From positions 1,139,563-1,203,562 of the forward strand of contig CM034614.1 of NCBI GenBank assembly GCA_020091685.1: a DNA stretch of 64,000 nt, written 5' to 3'. Source of the DNA: Lutjanus erythropterus. Its lineage: Eukaryota; Chordata; Actinopteri; Lutjaniformes; Lutjanidae. The notes under the pieces were generated by a model. It saw nothing but the letters and a program-made list of their open reading frames with translations, was not told where the DNA came from and made no database searches. Made by a program: the position numbers and the translations under genes. Below are positions 55,441-64,000 of the stretch, piece by piece (the stretch's first letter is position 1; the number at the start of each line of letters is the position of its first letter).

Positions 55441-55640
55441 GTAGTTTAGTTTGTAGCCGCAGCGCTAACGATCACCGAGCTGCTGAATGTGTGAACAGCA
55501 AATGTCGAGCCTGACTAATGATGATTTGCGAGGACAGTTCAGAGGACTGCAGGCGTGAAGGCGGCCATTATGTGCCTCGTATATCACCTCAACTAAAGCA
55601 GCTTTTGTGTGTGGTGAGCGATTTCCATGAGGCTTCACTC
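55440..55640. promoter_or_regulatory. CNE-like block
   Basis: Contains GCAGCGCTAACGATCACC, TGACTAATGATGATTTGCG, GGCGGCCATTATGTGCC and CTCGTATATCACC. High complexity, no repeat recognised. Low-confidence regulatory inference. Confidence 0.3.
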
Positions 55641-56009
55641 CCGGCCTCTCTCTACACACACCTGTTGCTCTGATTCACCGCAGCAATAAAGACAGCAGAC
55701 AGAGCTGTCAGTCAGAGGCTCGGCTTTGTTAAAGAGGCAGTAAAAGAAAGAGTTTGGTTGTTTAAAACTCAATGAACTGCCGGTCCATGGAAGTGTGTGA
55801 TACACAGCCGTCTCTTTGTTAGCTGGTGGTGTCACCGCGGCCGTCCTGTAAGCAGAAGGTCACAGGGCGGGTTCCTGAGACGGACACTGAAACCAGTCAC
55901 CAGATATTTACAGTCACAGACGCCCAGTTTCACCTGAAGATGTAAAATCTAAACTGCATCTGTTCAGTCATTCATAATAAATGAACAGGAGCGTGATGAC
56001 TAAAGTCTC

Positions 56010-56260
56010 AGGGTAAACCGTCTCACGTGGCGTCTGACTCGACACACACGGCTCTCCGCCGCTTGTTTATCTTTGCTGGATTATCCTCGGCGGGCAAACA
56101 TGTCGAGGATTTCTTCATGAAAGGCGGCTCTCGGCGTTGGGGGCGTTCACTCTTCCACGAACTCCTGCAATTCACAACTCAATCTGCTGCGCGGCTGCAG
56201 GGACGAGGGTGGGCAGAGACGGGGGTCGGAGGGACGAAGGGGTGAGGGGAGGAGTTTATT
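56010..56260. promoter_or_regulatory. CNE-like, CpG-containing block
   Basis: Contains CTTGTTTATCTTTGCTGG (forkhead-like TTGTTTA), CTGGATTATCC and several CpG (GCGTTGGGGGCG, GCTGCGCGGC). No ORF with recognisable content. Confidence 0.3.
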
Positions 56261-56394
56261 TGACTGTTGACCTTTGGGTCAGAACTTTCACACATGGGCT
56301 TTGTGACTTCAACAGTCAGAACAATGTGACTTTATCTTCAAAGGTGGAAGAGAAACTTCATTCAGTTCCTCAAAACTGAACATTCAGTTTCTTC

Positions 56395-57060
56395 TCATTC
56401 ATTTGTGATTTTTTAGTTTTGTGATGTAAATGGACCAGTTTGATCTCAGAGAATACCAAGTTTTTTCTATCATTAATTTGTAGGCCTTTATAATCTCAGT
56501 ATAAGTTTTTTCTTGTAAATAATGTAATTTATATCTGAGCTCTTCTCCCTAAAATGTATTTGTTATTTTCATGTAAATTCACAACTTAAATCTCAGAAAA
56601 TATCCAAAAAATTTTTGTTGTGAATTTATAATCTCTTTATAATCTAAATTTGTTTTTTTCTTAAATTTTTGAGAATATTTTGCTTTTTTTCTCATAAATT
56701 TAATACTTTAATCTCAGAGAATATCCACTTTTTTCTCATAAATGTCCAACTTTTCCTCTCAAAGTTGAATTAATAATCAGAGTGAATACTCAAGTGTTTT
56801 TTGTCAGAAATCTGTTAATTTTTCATGTAATGTCAGAAAAAATCCAAATTTTTTTAAATTGTAAAATTACACCTTTCATTCTTGCAACTTAAATCTCAGA
56901 GAATATCTAAGTTTTTTTTTTATCCTAAATTTACAATTTAATCTCAGAAATTCTGAGTTTTTTCTCATAAATGACTTAAATCTTGGAGGTTTTTTGTGGA
57001 TTAATAATCTCAGAGAACATTTTTTGTGTTTTTTCTTGTAAATGTATAAGTAGTAAAGTT
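56395..57060. repeat. Degenerate AT-rich tandem array upstream of the gli2 coding exon
   Basis: About a dozen imperfect units of roughly 45-55 bases built from CTCATAAATTTACAACTT, AATCTCAGAGAATATCC and a T-rich spacer. The array ends about 180 bases before the acceptor of the gli2 coding exon. It has no coding potential. Confidence 0.7.
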
Positions 57061-57214
57061 GCTGTGATATTCCTCTCGGTCAGATCAGACGAGTCTTTTC
57101 ATGGACGCTCTCAGCTGTTTCCCGAGTGTTTCTTGAGTGAGTCCTGAGTGTCCTCGTCTCTTCCCACATTAACACCTCCTCCCCGAGTGCACTCGACTCT
57201 TTCGACACTAACGC

Positions 57215-57245
57215 CTCCTTTTGTGTCCTTCCGCTTTCAGAGACG
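57215..57245 (+). other. gli2: Splice acceptor and 5' leader of the gli2 coding exon
   Basis: A pyrimidine-rich run (GCCTCCTTTTGTGTCCTTCC) leads to CTTTCAG at 57240. The exon then has only AGACG before its ATG. Such a short leader requires at least one upstream non-coding exon, which is why the candidate at about 43.5 kb is proposed. Confidence 0.75.
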
Positions 57246-57345
57246 ATGGAGACGTCCACATCGAGAGCCGCCGAGAAAAAAGACAAAATGGACGGGAGCG
57301 GCTTCTCCGACCTCCCGAAGAAACCCTCGCCCTCGGAGACGAGAG
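57246..57345 (+). CDS. gli2: GLI2 zinc-finger transcription factor, first coding exon
   Basis: GLI2 is a C2H2 zinc-finger transcription factor that carries Hedgehog signals from primary cilium to nucleus. Only its extreme N-terminus is here. The exon begins at 57241 after an acceptor ending CTTTCAG, and the ATG is 5 bases in. The 33 complete codons read METSTSRAAEKKDK, then MDGSG, then FSDLPKKPSPS, then ETR, with one base left over. From memory human GLI2 begins METSASATASEKQEAKSG...GFPDPGKKASP, so the METS start, the EK pair, GF-D and KK-SP are shared in order. The left-over base (phase 1) fits the exon junction I recall for GLI2/GLI3. The donor GAGAG|GTATAG at 57346 is sub-optimal. Fish often have two gli2 paralogues and I cannot tell which this is. 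Repressor, zinc-finger and activator regions lie beyond the window. Confidence 0.8.
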
Positions 57346-57355
57346 GTATAGTGCT
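57346..57355 (+). other. gli2: Splice donor after the gli2 coding exon
   Basis: GAGAG|GTATAGTG: a GT donor with an acceptable but non-ideal +3 to +6. No better GT lies within the next tens of bases, which are poly-T then poly-A (57355-57374). If unused, the frame would run on through the intron, so this is the preferred end. Confidence 0.65.
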
Positions 57356-57479
57356 TTTTTAAAAAAAAAAAAACTTTTCTGGGTGTGAGTTTGGTGTCCG
57401 GCTGTCTGTCAGGCCTCCACGCGACAGAAGCGAGCCGGGGTCTCTCAGGTGCTCCGCCAGGGGGCAAAGGGGGAGCGAA

Positions 57480-57720
57480 CACGAGCGATGAAATATACAT
57501 TTCAAAGATAAAGTGCCATCTCTGGAGCCGGCGCTCCTCCGGCCTGATAAGGCAGCGGCAGCAGTCAGAGGTGACTTACAGTAGGTGTCTGAGAGGAATC
57601 CTAAATAGACCGCGGCCTTAAAAGAGCATCATTAATGCGGACGGCCCCTGAAAGTGTGCAGGCGAGGAGTGTGGCACCGTTTGAGCACATAAACACTGAT
57701 GAATAGATAACATGACAAGA
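57480..57720. promoter_or_regulatory. CNE-like block just downstream of the coding exon
   Basis: High-complexity sequence containing CATTTCAAAGATAAAG, CCTGATAAGG, CCTAAATAGACC and GCATCATTAATGCGG, with no repeats or ORF of note. TTCAAAG resembles a TCF/LEF core, GATAAGG a GATA site and CATTAATG a homeodomain core. Regulatory function is inferred from texture only. Confidence 0.35.
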
Positions 57721-57789
57721 GGAGAGGAGGGGGGGTCGGGCAGGTGAGAACCAGTGTTTGTGTTGTTGAACTAAATCAAGAGTAGCAGC

Positions 57790-58110
57790 GATCCCGTCTC
57801 ACAGGGGAGGGACAGGCACAAAGAGAGAATACATGTTTTAAAGATGTCAGCCAACGTGTGATGAAAGCCCGGCATAATGAGGCTGAAAGACCTTGTTCTT
57901 ACCTCCAGAGTATAAAGAGAGAAAAAAAAAAGAGAACCGGTCGGGGCTGGTGGAGCCGAGGACGACACGGAGCTGCACGGATTGACAAAGATGCAGAGTG
58001 ATGGGCCGCCTTTGAAATGGAAATTAAACGCGTGATTTAGTGACATTTTTACTCATTAATGAAGGACTTGGTGGCCTGCCATTACAAAGAAACACTCATT
58101 AATTGATAAA
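57790..58110. promoter_or_regulatory. Duplicated CNE-like element, copy A
   Basis: High-complexity non-coding DNA in intron 2, repeated in direct orientation at 58960-59275. Blocks shared with copy B include 57832-57850 (CATGTTTTAAAGATGTCAG), about 30 identical bases at 57888-57917 (ending TCCAGAGTATAAAG), 58012-58024 (TTGAAATGGAAAT) and 58066-58082 (ACTTGGTGGCCTGCCAT). A diverged purine-rich stretch lies between. Uneven block-wise preservation is what regulatory constraint would give. The function is inferred. Confidence 0.65.
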
Positions 58111-58133
58111 GAAGGGAGAGTCACCAGAAAACT

Positions 58134-58683
58134 CGGCTTTATTACAACTTAGGTCTTATTTTGATTGACATTTCTGAACTTACAGTGTTCACTGTCAACA
58201 CAGGAAGCAGTTTGTCCTTTATTATTTCTGTTCCACTTTAACCTTTAAGCATCATAACTCATGTGGTCTGAGAGAAAACCAGACTTCTGCTCCTCCTCTT
58301 GGCTGTTTTCAAGGTTTTAGAAAACCTGATACATGGCAGGAGACTTTAGCCAATCACAGGCCGGCCTCATTTGCAAAACGTCAGTGTTTGCCAACCTGGG
58401 AACGACGGTTAATCGACCATCTTCGAGCCACCAGTCCAAAGTGTTTCACAAACTGGGAATGAGAGCTGCACCTTTAAGTGGTGGGAAATAAAGGTAGAGA
58501 TCATTTCTGTTAATCTCAAAGACTATCCAGGTTTTCTTCTTGTAAATTTCCTCTCATAAATTTAACACTTTTTTTTACCACTTGTTTTTAGTGATGTTGC
58601 TCAACTTAGTACAGTCTTTTTGCTGCTGATAGAAATAAAGGACAAAACTACAAAAATAAGACCTAAGTTTTAATAAACCAGGT
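58134..58683. mobile_element. MITE-like element with terminal inverted repeats, between the two CNE copies
   Basis: The left end (CTTTATTACAACTTAGGTCT at 58137) is matched in reverse complement by 58641-58680 (...AATAAGACCTAAGTTTTAATAAAC). This gives imperfect inverted ends of about 30-40 bases around roughly 550 bases with no coding capacity. It looks like a non-autonomous DNA transposon and could instead be a foldback element. Confidence 0.5.
58500..58575. repeat. Short piece of the ATAAATTT/CTCAGAGAATATCC degenerate repeat
   Basis: TCTCAAAGACTATCCAGGTTTTCTTCTTGTAAATTTCCTCTCATAAATTTAACAC in pieces resembles the unit of the tandem array at 56395-57060. The same low-complexity family therefore occurs on both sides of the coding exon. 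Confidence 0.4.
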
Positions 58684-58959
58684 CTGTTCTTTCTGTCTTG
58701 TGTCTTTGTGAAACGTGGACGTCTCTGAAGCTGAGGAACGAGGAGTGATTTGACCAGAAAGCTCCATGTTCCAGCTGTTTTGTCTCCATCACACAGTTTA
58801 GTTTCTCCTTCATGGCTCTCGTACAGCGTCAGATATCTCTGTTAGTTCTCCATGAGGAAAATCAGAGCGAGCAGCGCCAGGAGAACCTGCAGTGGTGTTT
58901 GGGCCCGTCACAGCACTGACCCACATCCAAACCACCTGAGCGACCTGCTGAGGTGTTTC

Positions 58960-59275
58960 TGTCCCGTGCAGGAGAGGTGAGGACGACATGAGAGAGACGT
59001 AGAGAGGATGAGGCATGTTTTAAAGATGTCAGCGCACGTGTGATGAAAGCTGCGTATAATGAGGTTAAAAGACCTTGTTCTTACCTCCAGAGTATAAAGG
59101 GATGAGTTGGTGGAGGACGGCGCCGTGTCGGAGAGACTGACACGGATCCAGAGTGACGGGCCACTTTTGAAATGGAAATCCAGCCAGTGATTTGGTGACA
59201 TTTCTCCTCTTTAATGAAGAACTTGGTGGCCTGCCATGATGAAGAAATCGAACATTAATTGTTCATAAGAGAATA
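58960..59275. promoter_or_regulatory. Duplicated CNE-like element, copy B
   Basis: Direct repeat of copy A, 1155-1182 bases downstream. Matching blocks are at 59014-59032, 59070-59099, 59166-59178 and 59221-59237, in the same order and similar spacing. The middle (59100-59150) has diverged and is shorter than in A. Both end with an AT-rich homeodomain-like tail (ACATTAATTG here, CTCATTAATTG in A). Confidence 0.65.
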
Positions 59276-60480
59276 TCAATGTAGGGCGGTTTTACATGTG
59301 GAGCTGGCGTGTTCGCTGCTCCACTTCTTCACACGCTCTTCTTCAATATTTGAACAAAGCTGAGGCCGAGTCTTTCCCTCCACCGGATCATAAGGACGGT
59401 CCCAGGGTGCCTCTGTGGTCATGTGATCTGTACGGTGTTTCATCAACTTCCTGTCCTTGAGCAAGGCACTGACTGCACACGGCGCTTTTTAGAAATATAT
59501 AAGTTCATGTTCATGCAATCGTTGAATAAGCTACGAAAAAATAAAGGACAAAAAGTAAAGATCAGATCCCCCCAGTGTTGCAGGTTTTTAAAAAGCAGGT
59601 AAATCCACTCAGAACAGGTGACCTGCCCTTTTCCCACTGCCAGCTGATGAGTTTGTCTTTCTGCTTTGTTCTGATGAGCTGCAGGAGAACAGAGACCGCT
59701 GTTTTTCTGATGTTTTATAGAACAAAAGATGAAGTGGGTATTCAAGAATCTACTTATTGGATTTATCAATAATGATAATAATTGTTAGTTGTGCCTGTAG
59801 TTGTTGTCAAGTCCTAAACTTTAAACAACAGAGCCTCGACTTTTCGTTCCTTGTGCAACTTCAAACGCTCAACAAAGTTGGAAATCGCTGCTTCTCCATC
59901 TGTAATTTTCAATCTGCATGTTTTTCATCCTGCAATTCATATTTTGTTGACGACCTCGTAGTTTTTGTTTCTTGATCAAAATGATGCCTGGTGTCGTTTT
60001 TTCCAGCTGGAGCTCAGTAACGTAACATTAGTTCTTCACGGTTCTCTGCTGTCGTCTGATTGGTTCAAACAAAGTGGATCAGCTGAGTTGAAGTGTTGAC
60101 TGATTGATTCAGGAAATGAACTGATGCATGATTCACACTTTTCAATCTTTGGGCTTTGGGGAAGAAATCGAGTATTTTCAAGTCAAACGGCTCACGTCTA
60201 CGTCAAGTGTTAAATAATAAAGAATTAAATTGTGATTTCAGTTGTAATATTGTGAGTTTTTTAAAGATTTCAGCTCAAATTTCTGTGAAGTTTGTTCTAA
60301 GTTTAAGGAGGAAATGCTCTGAACGTGTCAGTGGATTATAAAGAATCTTTTTGTCTGAAAGTGAAAAAAAAGGTTTTAATTTTTCATCTTCATTGAAAAC
60401 AGACTCCTGTTGTTTGACCCTGAACGTGACCTCACCTGAACCGTCCTCTTGTATATTCATAACCGACCGTTTTCAATACC
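59276..60480. other. Intron 2 sequence, no confident feature
   Basis: Mixed-composition DNA. A short scrap at 59452-59472 (CCTTGAGCAAGGCACTG) matches a widespread teleost repeat motif as I remember it. Runs of T/A and short ORFs look random. No splice-site/ORF combination was convincing. Confidence 0.3.
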
Positions 60481-60800
60481 AGCCGCTGACTTTTTAATCT
60501 TCTCTCCCTTAAAACAAAAAGTCCCTCCATAACTCTTCCTCCCTATCGCCTTCGCAGAAGAGCCCCATATTTTAATCTTAAATAAACAACGCCGCCTGCC
60601 CCGGTCTCCACCAATCAGATATCAGCGGCGAAGCACCAAAAAACCACAACCGTCTGCCACCGTGTCGAGACAGAGCAATTACTTATCGGCGTAATATGCA
60701 TTATTATTCCTGTTGCCAGCTGCTGATAAGTGAATATGCAGCGCGAGACGAGGTCCTTGAACCCGAGAGACGATTCAGGAAAAGTAGACGATTCTAATAT
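60480..60800. promoter_or_regulatory. CNE-like block with homeodomain and POU-like cores
   Basis: Contains CCAATCAGATATCAGC, GAGCAATTACTTATCGGCG, TAATATGCATTATTATTCC and GATAAGTGAATATGCAG, a dense mix of homeodomain (CAATTA), GATA/TATC and octamer-like (TATGCA) cores in high-complexity sequence without repeats. Typical texture of a developmental enhancer. Conservation is not testable here. Confidence 0.4.
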
Positions 60801-60949
60801 ACTGCTGCTCCTTTTATTGTCGCCGTGTTGTTTACTGTTGGCTGCAGAATTCCTGTCACCTAAGTCATGCCCACCTCTGAGCCTCGACGGCGGCTGTATA
60901 ACAGCCCGCCCTGTTTTATATTCCCGTCCCGCGTTATTTATTTAGAACA

Positions 60950-61330
60950 ATTTCCTCTCTATCAAAGGACACGGCTAATGCCGAGTTTTAATATGTTATT
61001 TACACATAAAAACAAGCTATTTACAGCGGAGAACGTGTGCAGAAGGGAGGAAAATGAATGGGCCCCCGGCGCCCCTCTCCGATCTGTTATATCACAGTTT
61101 AACAATCTGGATTGCTAATAGAACCATTTATCATGGAGCGGTCATTTATTTTATGTGTGAGCAGCCCAGGTCCCGTTCCCAGAGGCCTATGGAAATGGGG
61201 TGCGCATATAATGAAGCTCAAGTGAGAGTCACTTTGTTTAAAAAGTGGATACGCCACGCTCCGAGTCAATTAGAATGGACCCAGGTGCTCCAGACGCTCC
61301 TATCTGCTCCTTTCTGATGATCCTCCCCCC
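60950..61330. promoter_or_regulatory. CNE-like block in intron 2
   Basis: High-complexity sequence with TTAATATGTTATTTACAC, TATCACAGTTTAACAATCTG, GATTGCTAATAG, ACCATTTATCATGG, GGTCATTTATTTTATG and GCGCATATAATGAAGC. There is no transposon similarity and no ORF resembling a domain. One of the two best CNE candidates outside the duplicated pair. Confidence 0.4.
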
Positions 61331-61434
61331 TCACGTCTTCCCGCTCCGTGCCACGCTCTTTTTTTTTTTTTATTTTGGAGAGCCTCTCTGGCACGGTGAC
61401 TCCTGGACCCTTGTTTGGCGGCAGTTTTCCCCGA

Positions 61435-61495
61435 GCTGAACTCCCCTCTCCTCCCCTCTCCTCCCCTCTCCTCCCCTCTCCCCTCTCTCCTCTCC
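61435..61495. repeat. (CTCCC)n-like pyrimidine repeat
   Basis: About four tandem copies of CTCCTCCCCT plus variants. Simple repeat. Confidence 0.8.
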
Positions 61496-61679
61496 TGGCC
61501 GAGCCCGGGACTCTGCTGCCCAGTTAATAGATTCAAACGAGCGCTTGTATTTCCTCTGACAGCGCGCATCTGTCTGCTCGCGCGGGCCGGACAGATTTAC
61601 GCCGTCTCAGGGACCTTCATGATTTCAATAACCGAAGGTATTTAGAGTGAAAATATTGGTGAGAAATGCAGCAAAATGA

Positions 61680-61865
61680 CAAAGAATCCAGCGACCTGTT
61701 ATTGATGTATGTGTCATGTGTTTCCAGACTCGGGGGCCTCGGAGGATTAAAGCCGCCCTGCATTAGGGGAGAAATTTCCCCTCTGTTTATATACATATAA
61801 GTCCAGAGACGTTTCTTTTTAAAGGCTGGCTGCAAATCTGATTTAGAGTTATTGCCTTTTCAAAA
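61680..61865. promoter_or_regulatory. CNE-like block
   Basis: Contains CCTGTTATTGATGTATG, GGATTAAAGCCGCC, CTGCATTAGGGG, TTTATATACATATAAG (near-palindromic) and AAATCTGATTTAG. High complexity, no repeat similarity recognised. Weak inference. Confidence 0.3.
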
Positions 61866-62148
61866 ATCCATCACAGCTAAACTTGATCCTGATTGGCTCC
61901 TCGTGCGACATGAATCCCTGATGTTCAGGGACAGTCGGGACGGTTTGCAGAATTTGAACCAGAAATCCTCCATTTAGATCAGCAGAAGCCAATCAGAGAG
62001 CAGTTTTCAGAGGACGTACGGTTAATTGATTAGTCCATCGAAAGAAAACATCGTTTGGTTGCAGCTTCTTAAACTTTCAGGGTTTCAGACGACACTTTGT
62101 GATGAGGATTGTGACGAGATGCAGATTTCTTTACTGAATATCAGAGCG

Positions 62149-62348
62149 TTCGCTGCTCCCTCTCCTCTCCTTATTTCCTCACCTCATCTCTTACACTTTT
62201 CTCCTCTCCTCTTATTTCCTTCCCTCTCATTCCCTCTTTATCTCCTCTCCTCCTCCTCCTCTTCCTCCTGTCCTCTCCTCTTCTCCTCTTACTCTTCCTC
62301 TCCTCTTCTCCTCTCCTCTCCTGTCCTCCTCCTCCTCCTCTCCTCTCA
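62149..62348. repeat. CT-rich polypyrimidine simple repeat
   Basis: Two hundred bases of TCTCCTCT/CTCCTCCTCC variants, almost pure pyrimidine on the + strand. Confidence 0.85.
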
Positions 62349-62349
62349 G

Positions 62350-62480
62350 TAAACTAGGCCAGAGGAAACGACTGCGTGCTGCTAATGATTTGATTAACTG
62401 TCTTTGGTGGCTCGTGACATTCATCTTACCCAGAGTGAGTTTGTCATTCGAGAGGGAGATTGATGCTCCTCCTTCCCTCC
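62350..62480. promoter_or_regulatory. CNE-like block
   Basis: Contains GTGCTGCTAATGATTTGATT, AACTGTCTTTGGTGGCTCG and TGACATTCATCTTACCC. High complexity between two simple-repeat tracts, with homeodomain-like TAATGATTTGATTAA. Low confidence. Confidence 0.3.
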
Positions 62481-62759
62481 CTCAGCTCCTCCCCCCCACC
62501 TCCTCCCTCCCTACAGCCTCCCAGCATCTTTCTGCTGAGTCTGGAGGCTCCTCAGGGAGGGACCCTCGGTGCTTAGCACCTCCTCGGCTGCCCCGGGGCA
62601 CTCTGGGTGGGGCGGGGGAGGCGGACCTAAACAGGCTAAACAGACACAACATCCCCCAGGAAGGAAGAAAAGGAGGCGTATCCATGACAACAGCATTTAG
62701 ACCTCGAAATATCACAGGAAATTTATGGAAAAATATAAAAAGTGAGTTAAATAAATGAG

Positions 62760-63400
62760 GAAAATAGAAATGATTAAATAGATTTTGATATAATTGAAGA
62801 CTTTACACACAAAGGTAATCCTGAACTTTTTGTGGCTGCCTGTCCTCTGCAGTTAGCTTGGCAATAATCAGCGCCGCAGTATAAACTTTAATAAAAAGCT
62901 GCTGACTGTCTACAGTCATTATTTAGTTGCTTCATCGTGACAGTGATAATTGTGACAAGGTATAAATGTCAAACAGCAAAGTAAAAAGTGTATCAGTAGT
63001 AAAGATTAAAAGTACAGTTTAATAAAGCAACATGAGAGTCTGAGAGTCAAACTGGATCAGAGGACTGGTGACCAGTCTGCCCAGTAGAAACACTGGGATT
63101 AAGTTTGTGATGAGTCCTGAGCTGTGGACTAAAGCCCCTCAGTTAGATGAATGGAGACGGACTCTGGCTGTGTAAATAGTGTTTTAAGAGAGGTGAGTCA
63201 GTGATAAGGACGGATTTCTTTATCTGGCTGCTGGACAGTGAGTAATTGATGGTGGCTGGACGCGTGGGCCCCCACCGCGAGCCGGCGGGCTGCTGCACAG
63301 AGAGCGCTCAGGGGGTCAGGCCCGCTGGCAGAGAAAAATGTGACCGAAAAAAAGGCTCAGCATCCTCCTCCTACTCCAAAAGGACGGCCACTAATCTTCC
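62760..63400. other. Intron 2 sequence, nothing recognised
   Basis: AT-rich then mixed DNA. A G/C-richer segment at 63245-63330 has no clear splice sites or domain. Confidence 0.3.
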
Positions 63401-63403
63401 TGA

Positions 63404-63435
<32 letters not shown>

Positions 63436-63530
63436 GGAGGAGGAGGAGGAGGAGGAGGGGGCTGTGGCTCTTTTCTCTGTGCTGTTTAAATGAGGCCCTG
63501 CCCAGAGGAGGAGGAGGAGGAGGAGGAGCA
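63404..63530. repeat. (GAA)n/(GGA)n purine repeats
   Basis: GAAGAAGAAG then GGAGGAGGAG at 63404-63458, and a second (GGA)n at 63507-63530, separated by unique sequence. Confidence 0.85.
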
Positions 63531-63739
63531 GAGAAAGAGCCCCCTGACATTAACACACACCAACTAACACTAAACACTTCTTACACACAAACTATTTGAC
63601 CATCAGTCAGGACAGCAGAGGACAGCTGGACCTGATGAGGACAATCTGAGCGCCGCGTTGAGATTATTAACTGTCCTTCATGTGTTGGACATTTTTAAAA
63701 CAATTAAAACTGACAGAATAATCAAAAACATCACTGTCA

Positions 63740-63980
63740 TCTAAACTAGCAAACAACAACAACAATTAACTTTTAACTAGACAGCAAACATTTGTTAACC
63801 TTTTAGTTACGTAGCAAAAAAAGTACGATTTTTTTAGTTAGCCAGCAAACAATGTAACTTAAAAAAAAATTGGCTAGCCAGCGAACACTGCAATGTTTTG
63901 TTTACTTTTTTAGCTAGCTATCAAACAAAGTAACATTTAACATTTTAGTTAACAAGCAAAACAGGTAACATTTTGTTGCA
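63740..63980. repeat. Degenerate TAGCTAGC/AACAAACA repeat
   Basis: Repeated variants of 'CTAGC.AGCAAACAnnGTAAC.TTTTAGTTA' about every 40-55 bases: 63746, 63782, 63846, 63880, 63918 and 63953. A degenerate minisatellite running to the window end. Confidence 0.55.
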
Positions 63981-64000
63981 GGGAGTTTTCACTCTCTTGT

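Larger units (their letters stand above)
43635..57240 (+). other. gli2: Putative gli2 intron 1
   Basis: This is the interval between the candidate donor at 43635 and the acceptor at 57240. It contains no recognisable coding exon. It is filled with degenerate tandem repeats, MITEs, microsatellites and several CNE-like blocks described separately. The assignment depends on the exon 1 call. Confidence 0.4.
57346..64000 (+). other. gli2: Putative gli2 intron 2 (5' part)
   Basis: No further gli2 exon was recognised after the first coding exon. The next exon should encode a [22 protein letters not shown]-like segment, which is absent up to the window end, so the intron exceeds 6.6 kb. It is rich in CNE-like sequence. 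Confidence 0.6.

Noticed and set aside
1-64000. Search for retroviral, LTR, Polinton or other virus-like sequence
   Set aside because: No LTR pair, capsid, envelope or integrase-like motif was recognised. Only short DNA-transposon-type and LINE scraps were seen.
1-64000. tRNA, rRNA, CRISPR arrays and bacterial-type operators or terminators
   Set aside because: No cloverleaf, rRNA core or spaced direct-repeat array of CRISPR type was seen. The tandem repeats present lack unique equal-length spacers, and the sequence is vertebrate.

Overview
The window is vertebrate, almost certainly teleost fish, nuclear DNA. It has many (CA)n, (CTC)n and (AAT)n microsatellites, a patchwork of short non-autonomous transposon fragments typical of teleosts, degenerate AT-rich tandem repeats, and almost no coding sequence. 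No bacterial-style operons, no intact transposase and no virus-like element were recognised. Nearly all ORFs of 60-180 codons are chance ORFs in non-coding or simple-repeat sequence.

The one host coding segment I can name is a short exon at 57241-57345 (+). It starts after a good polypyrimidine/AG acceptor, has its ATG at 57246, encodes 33 codons plus one base and ends at a GT donor. The peptide (METSTSRAAEKKDK...FSDLPKKPSPS) matches the N-terminus of the zinc-finger transcription factor GLI2, a Hedgehog pathway effector, as I remember it from vertebrates. The window would therefore hold the 5' part of a gli2 gene. A CpG-rich block at about 43150-43634, ending in a consensus donor (CTCTG|GTGAGT), is a candidate non-coding first exon and promoter. 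On that reading 1-43150 is 5' flanking DNA, 43635-57240 is intron 1 and 57346-64000 is the start of intron 2.

Layout: 1-16 kb has many blocks of high-complexity sequence resembling conserved non-coding elements (CNEs), separated by microsatellites, an AGAACC-rich MITE, a foldback MITE and two degenerate tandem arrays. 16-24 kb is poorer in such blocks and holds a 30-bp minisatellite and a second AGAACC-repeat cluster. 24-36 kb again has CNE-like blocks, including a SOX-motif cluster and an inverted AGGTCA pair, plus a LINE reverse-transcriptase scrap and a LINE/SINE tail. 36-43 kb is AT-rich and repeat-laden, with one strong CTCF-like motif. Intron 1 carries a degenerate ~160-bp tandem repeat that is partly segmentally duplicated, a whole TIR-bearing MITE sitting inside another repeat, a 430-bp pure polypyrimidine tract next to a splice-acceptor-like site, and a CNE-like block just after it. 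Intron 2 carries the most striking object: a ~300-bp CNE-like element present twice in direct orientation about 1.2 kb apart, with a MITE between the copies. It is followed by further CNE-like sequence at 60.5-61.9 kb.

Functional reading (inference): this is the cis-regulatory landscape of a developmental regulator gene. 'CNE-like' is judged only from composition and motif texture. Sequence conservation cannot be measured here.
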